A stretch of 64,000 nt of DNA, taken from assembly GCA_963682175.1 (NCBI GenBank), contig OY821782.1:30215741-30279740 (forward strand), read 5' to 3'. Made by a program: the position numbers and the translations under genes. This document shows, piece after piece, positions 43,409 to 53,906 of the stretch. Each line of letters opens with the position of its first letter. The stretch's first letter is position 1. The notes below the pieces were generated by a model. The model did no database searches. It was not told where the DNA came from and was given only the letters and a program-made list of their open reading frames with translations. This stretch comes from Triglochin maritima (lineage: Eukaryota; Streptophyta; Magnoliopsida; Alismatales; Juncaginaceae).

Positions 43409-44834
43409 GACGAGCCTTAGGAACGTAGGAGTATATGTGTATACTTGTTTGTAATACGGAGTGTCGTAGTATTTGTGTTGTATTCCTTATTGGAAGTCGG
43501 CTTATACACTTAGTATAGCCCGCAGACTTTACTTTCAGTTTTGTAGGTTGTACAAAACTTTTTACTTAATATACTTTGAGGTTAAGCCTTCCTTTTTGCG
43601 TTGCAAAAAAAGAGTGGTGTTAGGAGAGTGAAATGGAGAGTTATATAAGTAAAAAGGACAAAAGGGAAAAATGGGCATTGGTTGGGGCGATTTAAGTAGT
43701 TTTCCAGTGATGAATAGCAATTCAGTTTTCTTTTAGAACATATCAATCCTATCATGTTGTGTACTTTTTTGTGTCAGACAATCGTATACTTTTGTTTTTG
43801 TTATATTTACTGTATTTGGAAACATATGCACCTTATTTTGTTGCCTTATAGCCAAATATATGTGTGTGTTTTCTTATTATTAGATATCTTAAACAACTAT
43901 TTCCAAGTGAAAAACAATCAATCAGACTACAAAATGAGCTTAACGTATCGATTTCGTATAAGTTGTGTTTTTGCATTACGTATTCTTCTTTTTTGCGTCA
44001 TTTGGTGTCATGTGAGTTGTATCATTATTTTTCCTCACAAGTGTGTATCTGATTCTATCTTTCACTGTAAGACTAAATGTTAATTTGTTATCAAGTTTTT
44101 CAATTTCCTTCTGAAAGCATGTCAATATAAATATATCCGTCCATGCACACATAAATCTCAAGTAGAAATATAAAGAAAAACAAAGATATATCGTCACTTA
44201 GGGTTTTCAACGTGTAACCATTTAACCATTTGTTTTCTACATGTCGAACGAGGGTAAAGGTAGAGTTCTTTCTTGTATACCTGCCTAGAATTTTTAATTG
44301 TTTTACCCTATCCGCTATACTGTTTATTTATTTTATCTGGTAAGTCAATGAAATAAGGTTATTTCTACCCTCTTTTGTCTTTAACTATAAGCTATCAGTA
44401 TAGCTATCTTGACCTAATGAACATGGTGGTGATATTAAACTTTAGTATTTGTATTTGTGTTAACCTCGCTAGAAGACCATAAGATATTCTTAAAATAAGT
44501 TTTTAATTTGTTTTTATTTTTTAGAATTTTTAAGAATTTATTTATTTATTTTACCCGTGATTGACCTCCAAATGATATGGAATGAAGAGAATATAGGGTA
44601 TTTGGGGGTTTCACGACATGATTAAGGGAGATTTGTGAGTGGGTAGGTTGGTATGACGTGACAGAGAGAAACGGACGTGACGGATAAAGAAACCAGGATG
44701 TCCAAGAGTAGCCCGAGCCTATTCTGATGGCCTCAGTTACTGTCTTTACACTTGTCGGTGTGAAAAGTCCACAATTATTTGTTCAATGATGGCATATGTC
44801 AGTCATGAACTTGAAAAGAAATTGATGGCTTTGG
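43167..44834. repeat. Segmental duplication, copy 1
   Basis: Matches 62329-64000 nearly base for base: LINE ORF2 tail, poly-A and target duplication, MULE-2 right end, and about 1.1 kb of flank. The copy 2 match runs to the window edge, so the true length is unknown. Confidence 0.92.
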
Positions 44835-45845
44835 CGTCTTTTGATGTTTATTGATTATAACATATGGATGTGTTTACAAAAACCTTACAAGTTAATGAAT
44901 GTCTAAATTCGGAAATTATAAAAATATCATGTTATGCATTTAACTTTTTTTCTTCTACTTAAATAGGGAAATTAATTGTTTATACTGTTAACGATATAGC
45001 TTATTCATCTTTTTTCAAGTAGTTGGTAAGTTAGAATGAAGGCTATACTATAACGATTTCGTTTAACCATTCAAAATTATAGCTAGCGTAACGAATTACC
45101 TTGTACTATTTCGTACCCTACCCATTGACAAGCGCATTGTAAATAAAAGATTTGGTTAAGATTATTGTAAGGTGGGCTCTCAAAAAGGGAAAAAATGAAC
45201 ATTTTTTTGAGAGTATTGTTGTTTGGGTATAATGGAGAAAGGGAGATATGGGAGATTTGTACATCAGCAATTGGTATTTCCTACATATACTTCGCGAAAC
45301 ATAAAATTAGCTTAATACGCACTTCAGGTTTTGCGGGTCCTCTTCATTTTCCTTGTTGTGACTTTCTTTGGATGGGGTGGTGAATACATCCATTAATTTA
45401 ATTAATCGTGTGTTGATGACATGATTAATCTATTAGTAAAAATATAATAAAAATGTATACAGAAAAAATTTAACTCATATCTCTATGGTTGCAAAACTCA
45501 AAACCACAATTGCTTTCAAGTTTATTGTAGGAGATTTCACCATAGAAGAAGCTCTCATCAATAGACAATTCAGTAGCACCTTTACCTATTTGTCTATGCA
45601 AGACCCTACTGTTGTCGAGTGAACTCTCGAATGAAGAATGAGGTGTTAGAGTGCAGAAAAATGTGTTGCACGTTTATCAAATTTACTCTAAATTGTAGTT
45701 GGTTGAGGGCTTGAGGCAAGAGATGTTAATGGAACTACTTCTCTTATCTCACATCATCAATATGAACTCATAGTAAACGGGATGGAAAGAAACACACAAA
45801 ACTTGAAGTTGGCTAAAATAATTTTTCGATAAGAAGTCTATTGAA
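43734..45845. other. Intergenic AT-rich sequence
   Basis: No supported gene. Small frames at 43754-44083 and 45195-45383 have low-complexity or unrecognised translations. The first is not kept in copy 2 (different frames at 62916-63249), which argues against coding. Confidence 0.6.
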
Positions 45846-45850
45846 CTACT

Positions 45851-47268
45851 TGATTGGCATCATTTCATGCATATCTTTGTGTCTTATATACATTATCTTT
45901 CACCCCAAACAATGCTATGTAACGAGTTTTATGTTTAGTTTTCAGGAATAAGTAGGTTTGAGAAGGAGAGACTATAAATGGACCAAATAGCAAGGAAAAA
46001 GACTGAGTTTAGATACTCGAGGACTAAGATGCAAGGGAGAAGGACCTGAACGTAAGACCGATGGACCAAAGAGCAAAACAGAAAACTCCACACCATCATG
46101 GGGAGTATTTTGGCAATTTGATTCGGGTCGGAGCTCCAATAAACGAAGTATATGCATCAAAGACCGACAAAGATATCCAGAAAAGCCCACAACAAATCCC
46201 AGCCAGATCCAAAGTTTATGGACCGCCAATTGGCAGTCTGGAACCGCTAATTGGCGGTCCGGATCTCTTCGGATCCGTTAAGATTTTTGAAGCGTGTGTA
46301 TTAGTGTTTGTTTAGGCTATTTTTGGTATTTGTTTAGTCTCATACCGGGGGATTGTCCCGGATTATCTTTTTCTATGGCTATAAATAGACCTCCTCCTCC
46401 TCCATTGTATTACACCCATTGCTTGGTGGCATTCTATCTACTTGGAGTGAGCCTTGAAGCAAAACCTCAAGTTGGAGAAGAATGCTACCTTCAATGTGAG
46501 TCATTTTTAATAAAATAATTGTTATTAGTTTCTTTTAATCGTGTCTTTTGATTCTTGCATGTTTCTTTAGTTTATGTTCCTTTCAATTAGCTTCTTTAAT
46601 ATTCCTTTCTTGCTTAGTTGAATTTCTTTTCAGTATAATGTTTCATTTTGTTAATGTAGTTAGTTTAATTATGAGTGAGTAGTTCCATCCCCTTTGGGGG
46701 TGGAGTAGAGGTATGTACATGTTATATAGATGGTATGAATGCTAGATATTATTGTTTGTGAGAGATATTAGTATGCTTGCTTGAATTAATAAGAACTTTA
46801 CTTGATGGTTTCTGCCATAGTTAGGTACACTCTATGCTAATTATGTTATTAATAACAACCTTGCATTGCTCATATTAATCACCTAGGTTAGTGTTGTAAA
46901 TGATAGGTCTTGCCATGAGGTACTTCTTATGCATTAAAAAATACTAACTAAACTTGAGCTTCTTGTATGCATTCACCACCACACTTATTTCATGTGCACA
47001 CACACACTCCACCCCTTAGGGGTTTTCCATTCCTGAGTTTTATCTTTCTTCATTAGTTGCTTAGTTTATTTTTTTTGTGATTTCATTTCATCTTTTCTAG
47101 TTACAAGTTTAGATTAGTGTAGTTTAGTGTAATCAATCTTTCTCTCCTTTCTTTCCCACTCGCCTTCGCACAAACCAAAAGTCGACACGCCTCCCTGTGG
47201 ATCGACCCATATTTGTCACCGCTTCAACGCGGTCGTGCACTTGCGGTTAATATAAAACGAATCAATCA
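45851..47268 (+). repeat. Solo family-B Gypsy LTR
   Basis: A complete LTR (TGATTGGCATC...AATCAATCA) flanked by an exact 5-bp duplication CTACT (45846-45850, 47269-47273) with no interior: the product of recombination between two LTRs. It has two palindromes at about 46222-46260 (GACCGCCAATTGGCAGTC and a second), TATAAATA at 46380-46387, and the CCATCCCC-TTT-GGGGGTGG hairpin at about 46683. Confidence 0.95.
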
Positions 47269-47689
47269 CTACTCAAGTACAAACCGCTCTCTCAAATATA
47301 CCCAAGCAAAACCCCTTGCAAAAGGAAAACGCGTCCACACACATCCACATGCAAATGTGCTCCGGAAAATATATACAACCCAAAATGCAACACACATAAT
47401 GCACACACCCATTGTGTATCTCAACTGGTTCAAGCACCATCTTGGTGGGAACCCTAGTCTAACCTGTTATAAGTAAGATACGGATACACAATCCAACTAA
47501 TAACCCTACCAATTATAAAGAAAACACATCCAATGCAGGACAAAAATCCCACCAATTGAGACCCTGATCGTTACTTGTCCCACAATACACCTCAATTTCA
47601 GCAGCTTAATTAGTTCCCATACAAATTAGCATTTTCTAGCTACTACCAGACAACACATGATTTATCCCCCCTAAACTCCCAACTCCACA
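47269..47689. other. Upstream region of the DOG1-like gene
   Basis: The only stretch in the window that looks like ordinary host promoter DNA. No repeat was recognised and no other gene is supported. Confidence 0.45.
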
Positions 47690-47697
47690 TATAAATA
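47690..47697 (+). promoter_or_regulatory. TATA box of the DOG1-like gene
   Basis: TATAAATA lies 66 bases before the ATG at 47756, leaving room for a start site about 30 bases downstream and a short leader. Confidence 0.55.
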
Positions 47698-47755
47698 TAA
47701 GAACTACTATACAAATTTCCAACCACACCAAAAATAATCTAACATCGTTCCTACC

Positions 47756-48118
47756 ATGACCTCCTCCACCAACTTTGTCACCTTCTTTGAGACATGGGTG
47801 GAGGAGCAACGCAACCTACATGAACAACTCTTAGCGGCGGCCACCGCCAATCCACCACCCTCCCCCATCCAACTCCGGCGATTGACCGACCAAGCTCTTT
47901 CCCACTATGAGCACTACTACAATGTTAAGGCCTTTAGTGCTAGCAATAATGTTCTACCCATGTTCTCTCCTGAATGGACTTCTTCTACTAAGAATCTGTT
48001 TCTTTGGGTGGGAGGATGGCAGCCTAGCGCTGCCTTCCACCTCTCCGAACTCGGCCTGCAAATTTCGTCCCTACTCGATGCTGTCCTTGAGGGAGAGCAC
48101 CATGGCGATACAAATTAA
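47756..48118 (+). pseudogene. DOG1-like gene, truncated after about 110 codons
   Basis: The frame encodes the N-terminal half of a DOG1 domain: FVTFFETWVEEQRNLHEQLL, LTDQALSHYEHYYNVK, FSPEWTSSTKNLFLWVGGWQ and PSAAFHLSELGLQISSLLDA. These are the conserved W..Q, HY..YY..K and P.WTSS..LFLWIGGW features of the family (seed-dormancy DOG1 and the C-terminal domain of TGA factors). There is no bZIP, so it is DOG1-like. The domain should continue for about 100 more residues, but near 48120 the sequence becomes LINE ORF2 in another frame, and the DOG1 frame stops at 48118. The start is supported by a TATA box 66 bases upstream. It is the only recognisable host gene in the window. Confidence 0.82.
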
Positions 48119-48120
48119 TG

Positions 48121-48240
48121 GAGGTGAAGATGAACTAAGAAGGGTGACGGCAAGAGGGGAGAAATTCCTGATCAAGGAGGTGTGGGGTTGGGTCAAACCC
48201 CATGGTGCGAACGTGGCTTGGGCTGGAGTTGTGTGGCATA
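48121..48240 (+). pseudogene. LINE ORF2 fragment, 5' of the C2 insertion
   Basis: Encodes GEKFLIKEVWGWVKPHGANV and then WAGVVWH, the part of plant L1 ORF2 just before the zinc-binding domain. It is cut by Copia C2 at 48241 and continues in the same frame at 62084 (HHVPKHAITAWKAM). Upstream it abuts the DOG1-like gene with no target duplication visible. Confidence 0.78.
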
Positions 48241-49741
48241 TGTTGGCTTTTTGGTCTTAATCTATGTTTTGATGATTTAATCAACCTAATCTTAACTGTG
48301 ATCATCTAGAGTAGCCCACATGTTGCATTGCATATATATTGGTTTGTGCTAACTTCTACAGGTGATTAAGACTCAAGAAAGAAAGGAAATCAAGTCAAGA
48401 CATGTACTCAAGCTCATTTTAAGACATGTAATTTGCATTTTTTGAGTCTTAGGAACTTTGTGTAATTGAGCATACTTGAGCTAAAAACTTCTCAAACACG
48501 CACTAGGTTCCCTATAGAAGTCACACATGAAATTTCACATTATTTGGACTTCAATAGATCACCCCAACTTAGACCGGAAAACACTAAACCAAAACCGAAA
48601 TAGTCTGTCCACATTCGGTCGACCGAAACAGACTGTTCAGTCGACCGAGTGATCATATATCATGTTAGTGTTTAACTGCCCAAGTTCGGTCGACCGCCGA
48701 GACCTTTTCGGTCGACCGAGTAGCAACATATTTTCGACCGTTTATTTTGTCGATTATACCCAACGGTCATATTCGTATTATCTCCATATACCCCAAATAC
48801 ATTTATTGTATCGGTCGACCGAACTTATGTTCCTTGACAAACCCAAAGTGCCTGTCGGTTGTCGGTCGACCGTGGACCTTGTTTCGGTCAACCGAATATG
48901 ATCTTGTTTGTCAACCCCAAAGTGCCTGGTGTGAATCGGTCGACCGAACCTATCTCGGCGTTCGACCGATCACTTAAGTATTATAGCCTTTGGCGGTCGA
49001 CCGTTCCTTTATCGGTCGACCAAACCTTAATCTAAATTGCCAAACGGACGACCAAACAGCCCGATCTGGTCGACCGAATTTACTCAAATTGGGTCCTGAC
49101 AGTTTTTGTTTTGTGTATCTTACACAATCTTTACCCAATTCATCGCCAACGGCTATAACTCTTTTGGAGCTTAGAAATAGAGTTGTAAAACACATTTTAA
49201 CACAACTCTCCCACTACTATTTGTCCCCAACATTAGAGAGAGAGAGCTCCAAACACTCCAAGCCTCAAACCTTCCACACTTTAGTCTTAAATCCAATTCT
49301 CACTCAAGTGTGCTCAAGATTAGAGAGTGTTGTTCCACTCCATTGTTGTTCAAGAAGAAAGTGTCTTGATGAAAGCCCAAGACAAGAGTATAGACTTCGG
49401 TGAGAGACCGAAGTATCCCTCTCGGATTGTGAAAGGAAGAGTCAAGCTCGACGAGGGTTGTTCACGAGCTTTAAGATTGTAAAGGCGTTCTCTCCTGGCC
49501 CAAAACGGGGAGTGGTTAGTGAATTCGTGAGCAGAGCTCGGATCGAAGCTTGTAAGAGAGGACTACGAACCGGGTGGGGTGCTGAACCTCTATAAAAATC
49601 TCCCGACTCCTTGTGGTTTGCATTTGTCTTTCCTTACTTGCTTCTTTATTTGTCTAAATTCCGCTGCATATCTTTGATTGTTTAAACAAGTAGGTTATTA
49701 GCTTAAAAGTGATTAGAATTAGAGACCATCAAGATCCTAGA
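48241..49741 (+). repeat. 5' LTR of C2 (1.5 kb)
   Basis: It begins TGTTGGCTTTTTGG and ends GATCCTAGA next to the primer site. The palindrome array is at 48612-49075. The TATA position reads TTAGAAATAG at about 49171, where the 3' LTR has TATAAATA (61508), so this promoter looks damaged. GA at the end in place of CA is a point change. Confidence 0.9.
48612..49075. repeat. CGGTCGACCG array in the C2 5' LTR
   Basis: About ten full or one-base-changed copies of CGGTCGACCG, plus half sites (TTCGACCG), lie over 460 bases. The 3' LTR array (61127-61420) is shorter by more than 100 bases. Confidence 0.88.
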
Positions 49742-49743
49742 TT

Positions 49744-49755
49744 TGGTATCAGAGC
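49744..49755 (+). promoter_or_regulatory. Primer binding site of C2, initiator tRNA-Met
   Basis: TGGTATCAGAGC, complementary to the 3' end of plant initiator tRNA-Met, lies two bases after the LTR. Confidence 0.92.
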
Positions 49756-49795
49756 CTTGTGAGCTAAATTTCACTACTTAACCGTAATTTTTAGC

Positions 49796-51430
49796 ATGAC
49801 TTCAACTTCTAATCATGTAGAGGGTTTATGCACAACTCGACCTCCTTTACTAAATGGGTCAAACTATGATTATTGGAACAATATGATGAAAATTTTCCTA
49901 ATTTCTAATGACCTTAAGTATTGAATGTTTCTTCAAAATTCATACACACCCCCCAAATGAAGATGAATTAGATTCACTTACTAGGCCCAAAATGAAAGAA
50001 ATTGAGATGAACTCAAAAGTCATGAACATTCTATATTGTGGGCTAAATGAGGATGAATATAATAGGATTAGGGGTTGTGAAAGTGCATATGAAATATGGC
50101 ATAGACTACAAATGCATCATGAGGGTGATAGCAAAACTAAGAAAACCCGCATTAGTCCTCATGCATAAATATGAAATATTTTCTATGCAAATCGGTGAAA
50201 ACATAAGCAAAATGAACACTCGCTTCACCGATATTACTAACTCACTTTTAGTCCTTGGAAGAAAATCAATGAAGGAGAGATGACACGGAAGTTCCTCCGG
50301 TCGCTTAGCACCGATTGGGAAAAAGTCGTCGCAATTGAAGAGGCGCATGATCTTTCCAAATTAAAGATGGAGGAACTCGTTGGAAACTTGATGGCGTATG
50401 AACTTCAAATGAACCATCGAAAGGAGAAGGAAGCTTCAAAGAACAAACCCTTCTTGTCATTACATGCAAATATTGAGCAACCAAGGAGGAGTGTAGAAGA
50501 TGAGGACATTGAAGTCCTAGCCAAAGACTTCTTCAAATACCTCAAGAAGGATAAGGGAGAAAAGAATGAAAGAAGAGGTAGAAGAAGTGAGAAAAGAGAA
50601 AAAGAAAAGGAGAAGGAGGAGAGTGAAAATGAGAGAAGAGAAGGGAAGAAGAAAAAGGAGAGAAGGGAGAGGAGAAGAGAAAAGGAGAAGAGCAAGAGAA
50701 GAGAAGCGAAAGGAAGGAGGAAGCTCAGAAGGGTACATTGGATGATTCTTCATCACCATTATCATCATCATCTTCCTTGCAAAGTAGAAGAGAGGTACCT
50801 CACTCATGCTTCATGGCTATTTAAGAGGATCAAAGTGAGGTAGAATATAACTCTTGTTCTAATAATTCATGCTCAACTAAGTCATATTATAGTGATAGCT
50901 CACATTCTAGTGTTAATGAAGAAACCTATACACATGATGAGCTTCAAAATGCATTCCATGACTTAGTTAAACAATATGAGATCATTTGTGAAAAGAACAA
51001 AAGTGCTAGAAAGCTAATCAAAGATCTCCAAAGCCAAATTGAATCAATCATGCATGAGAAAAATGAGGTGCTTGCTCGACTTGAAAATAATGCATCAACT
51101 CTTGATAAATTAAAAGCAACACCTATAGATGTTGAACAATTAGATATTCATGCTTGCAATGTGCAATTAAGAAAAGATCTAGCAAAGTTCACAAATGGAA
51201 CTAAGATGCTTAATATGCTATTAGGAAATCAAATGCAATCTTTGCAAAAACATGGTTTAGGATATAATGCAAAATTGAAAAACCATGCATCTCATACAAT
51301 TTTAAATGGAAAGCACTTAGTTGTAAAGCATAGCTCATCAAGTGTGTGGGCTCCTAAAACCAAAATGGTTTGGATTCCCAAAACTAATATTCAAGGACCC
51401 TAAGTTGTTTGGGTACCTAAATCTACACTT
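49796..51430 (+). pseudogene. C2 gag (SIRE type), broken
   Basis: It starts MTSTSNHVEGLCTTRPPLLN, then NYDYWNNMMKIFL (Gag N-terminal domain), and hits a stop at about 49922. It continues over two shifts as RGCESAYEIWHRLQMHHEG and RKFLRSLSTDWEKVVAIEEA (UBN2-type gag). The zinc knuckle expected next is not seen; a lysine/arginine/glutamate block (50550-50730) stands in its place. Then come SCFMA, a coiled-coil (LVKQYEIICEKNKSARKLIK, SQIESIMHEKNEV) and WAPKTKMVWIPK, the usual end of SIRE gag, with stops at 51401 and after. Pol is absent. Confidence 0.82.
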
Positions 51431-51439
51431 GTAGGTGCT

Positions 51440-52054
51440 TGAGGAGGAAATCGGTGGTGACCGGGCAAGCTTAAGAGTAAAATTCAAAGCCGGTTGCATC
51501 ACCAAATGAGATTGGAACCAATTCAAAGCTTCAAGTGGGTATAAATTTAGTATCCTCTAAATGTTTTAATAAATTGGTATAGTCTAGGTTTTAACATGCT
51601 TAATTGACATATCTTATATTCATTCATTGTAAATCTTAGAATTTGAATCACATCAAATGTTTTAGAGTCAAATTTTCTAAATGGATGTCCAAAAAAAAGG
51701 GAATGAATACATCACATGCTATATTGTAATATTTACTTGATGTTAATAGGGGAGAATTAAAATTGAACTTAATTGAAAAATCATATTCATATTGATAGGG
51801 AGAGCTTAATGAATATTAATTTCTTAGTGTAATGAAGTGCAAAATTTAGGGGAGCAACTTCATTACAAGACATCCACAACTCTATGCTTATATCTTATAA
51901 TTTTTAATGGATGTCAAAGGGGGAGAGATAATTAAGGGGTAACTTGAAATTTGATTCAAATTGAACAAAAACTATGCACATTCTTAGGAGGAGCATTTAT
52001 ATGCGTAGTTTACACTTAAAAATTTCAAGTATTAAGATATAGGTTGTCATCATC
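51440..52054 (+). other. C2 3' non-coding region
   Basis: AT-rich with several GGGG-A tracts (for example 51760, 51855, 51920) preceding the polypurine tract. No frame is supported. The pol genes should have been upstream of this point. Confidence 0.6.
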
Positions 52055-52068
52055 AAAAAAGGGGAGAT
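52055..52068 (+). promoter_or_regulatory. Polypurine tract of C2
   Basis: AAAAAAGGGGAGAT lies immediately before the 3' LTR start TGTTGAC. Confidence 0.88.
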
Positions 52069-52486
52069 TGTTGACTTTTTGGCCTTGATCTATGTTTTGA
52101 TGATTTAATCAACCTAATCTTAATTGTGATCATGTAGAGTAGCACACAAGTTGCATTGCATATATATTACTTTGAGCTAACTTCTACAGGTGATCAAGAC
52201 TCAATGAAGAAAGGAAATCAAGTGAAGACATGTAATTTGCATTTTTGGGTCTTAGGAACTTTGTGTAATTGAGCATACTTGTGCTAAAAACTACTCAAAC
52301 ACACACTAAGTTCCCTATAGAAGTCACACACAAAATTTCACACTATTTGGACTTCAATAGATTGCCCAAACTTAGACCGGAAAAAACTAAACCAAAACCT
52401 AAATAGTCTGCCCACATTCGGTCGACCGAAATAGACCGTTCGGTCGACCGAGTGATCATATATCATGTTGTGTTTAACTGCCCAAG
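52069..52486 (+). repeat. 3' LTR of C2, first part
   Basis: Matches the start of the 5' LTR up to CTGCCCAAG, where G5 inserted. CCAAG (52482-52486) is the left target duplication. It resumes at 61127. Confidence 0.92.
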
Positions 52487-53014
52487 TGATTGACATCATT
52501 TCATGCTCATATTTGTATCTTATATCCATTATCTTTCACCTAAACAATGCTATGTCACGAGTTTTATGTTTAGTTTTCAGGAATAAATAGGTTTGAAGAG
52601 ATGAAGGATAAAAGGACCCAAAAGATGGGAAAAAGGACTGAATTGTGAGATCTGGGGACCAAGATGCAAGGAAGAAGGACCTGATTGCAAGACAGAAGGA
52701 CCTAAGAGCAAAATAGAATACTCCACACCATCATGGGGAGTATTTTACCAATTCGATTCGGGTCGGAGCTCCAACAAGTCAAGTAACCGCATCAAAGACC
52801 AACAATACCAGAATTAAAAGCCCAGAACAAAAATGAGCAGGATCTGAACCATACAGACCGCCAATTAGCGGCCCAAGACCGCTAATTGGCGGTCCATTTT
52901 GGCCCAAATCCGCTCAAATTTCTCCAGCACATGTATTAGAGGATGTTTAGGCTATTTTTGGTATCTGTTGAGTCCCACATCGGGGGATTGTCCTGGATTA
53001 GCTTTTTCCATGCC

Positions 53015-53022
53015 TATAAATA
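53015..53022 (+). promoter_or_regulatory. TATA box of the G5 5' LTR
   Basis: TATAAATA follows a conserved block GGGGGATTGTCC about 30 bases upstream that is present in all Gypsy LTRs of the window. The element transcript should start about 30 bases downstream. The 3' LTR copy is at 60236-60243. Confidence 0.75.
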
Positions 53023-53294
53023 GAACTCTTCACCTCCTATTGTAATCACTCCATATTTTAAGTGGCTATTCTTCCTACTAGAAGTGAGGCCTTGAAGCAC
53101 ACACTAAAGTAGGAGGATGCTACTTTTAATGTGAGTCATTTTATCAATAAAGTTTTGTGTTTCTTTCATTGTTTGTTTTATGCTTCTTTTATTGTTTGTG
53201 CATGTTTTAGTTTAATCGTCTTTTAATTCTAGCTTAGTTTTAATATGCTTTCTTTCCATAGTTTAATAATTAGTGTAATGTTTAGTGAGTAGTT

Positions 53295-53315
53295 CCATCC
53301 CCTTTGGGGGATGGA
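53295..53315 (+). other. Conserved stem-loop in the G5 transcript leader
   Basis: CCATCCCC, loop TTT, then GGGGGATGG: a perfect stem about 280 bases after the TATA box. Equivalent stems with compensating or G-U changes occur in the LTRs at about 42714 and 46683 and on the minus strand at about 17951 and 25191. Confidence 0.6.
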
Positions 53316-53906
53316 GTAGATGTACATACATGCATTAGAGAATGGGATGAATGCTTTAATTTCAATGTGTTGATTAAACATGAATGTATGCTTGCTTGTT
53401 TATGATAGAATTTACAACTTGATGAGTTTTGCCAAAATGATTAGACACCTCTCATGCTTGTTTAGGTTCTGAAATAAATAACTTGCATATGTAAATGTTA
53501 ATCAACTAAGTTGGTGAATAGATTGATAGGTTTTGCCATAACATTTAGACACTTCCTATGCATGATAAACACCACCTTCATGTGCTTAAAGAATGTATTC
53601 TACACCCACCTCTTTGCATGTGTGCACTCACTCCACCCCTTAGGGGTTTTCCATTCCTGAAATTCCAGCATTCTTGTTTTGTTCTTAGCTTAGTTCTTAT
53701 TCCATCGTTTGTTTGTTTCGTTCGCATTTCATACTTCTTAGCGTAGGTTAGTGTAGAGTAGCGTAACCAACTCTCTTGTCCATTATTTTCGCCACTTGAT
53801 TTCGTGCAAACAAGAGACTGCTCACCTCCCTGAGGACGACCCGTACTTGCCACCGCTTCATCGTGGCCGTGCACTTGCGGTTTAATTAAAACGTTCAACA
53901 AGTTTT

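Larger units (their letters stand above)
41029..43610 (+). mobile_element. LINE (plant L1 type), internally deleted, inside MULE-2
   Basis: It is bounded by an exact 20-bp target duplication and ends in a short poly-A (43605-43611). It keeps most of ORF1 (41065-41850) and only the last 80 codons of ORF2 (43167-43408) plus a 200-base 3' region. Between them sits a truncated Gypsy LTR (41896-43166). Almost all of ORF2, including endonuclease and reverse transcriptase, is gone, and the boundary between LTR and ORF2 is a deletion joint, not an insertion edge. Confidence 0.85.
35793..43724. mobile_element. MULE-2: Mutator-like element with transposase, OTU and PMD genes
   Basis: The left end GGGAACTACTATTCGTC and the complement of the right end, TGAATTGCTATTCATCA, continue as inverted repeats for at least 60 bases (AAAA.TACTTAAAT.GCCCCAAC). 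The flanks ATTTTCTTT and GTTTTCTTT (43725-43733) agree at 8 of 9 positions, the duplication size of Mutator elements. Inside are CpG-rich repeats near both ends, a broken MURA-type transposase joined to an OTU protease domain (+), and a plant mobile domain gene (-). A LINE (41029-43610) later inserted near its right end. The terminal repeats are shared with MULE-1. Confidence 0.82.
52487..53900 (+). repeat. 5' LTR of G5
   Basis: TGATTGACATC...AACGTTCAACA. It contains palindromes at about 52857-52895 (one decayed to GACCGCCAATTAGCGGCC), TATAAATA at 53015-53022, and the CCATCCCC-TTT-GGGGGATGG hairpin at 53295-53315 in the transcribed part. Confidence 0.95.

Noticed and set aside
43754..44083. 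109-codon cysteine- and isoleucine-rich frame
   Set aside because: The duplicate at 62916-63249 has the frame broken by small indels, and composition reflects AT-rich sequence.
48612..49075. Many GTCGAC (SalI) sites suggesting cloning artefact or linker
   Set aside because: The motif is the wider palindrome CGGTCGACCG with natural variation, sits at the same LTR position in three places, and is flanked by unique element sequence.
50405..50807. Minus-strand frames rich in S/F/L (MLFSFSLLLSLL...) as membrane proteins
   Set aside because: They are the antisense of the purine-rich tract in C2 gag.
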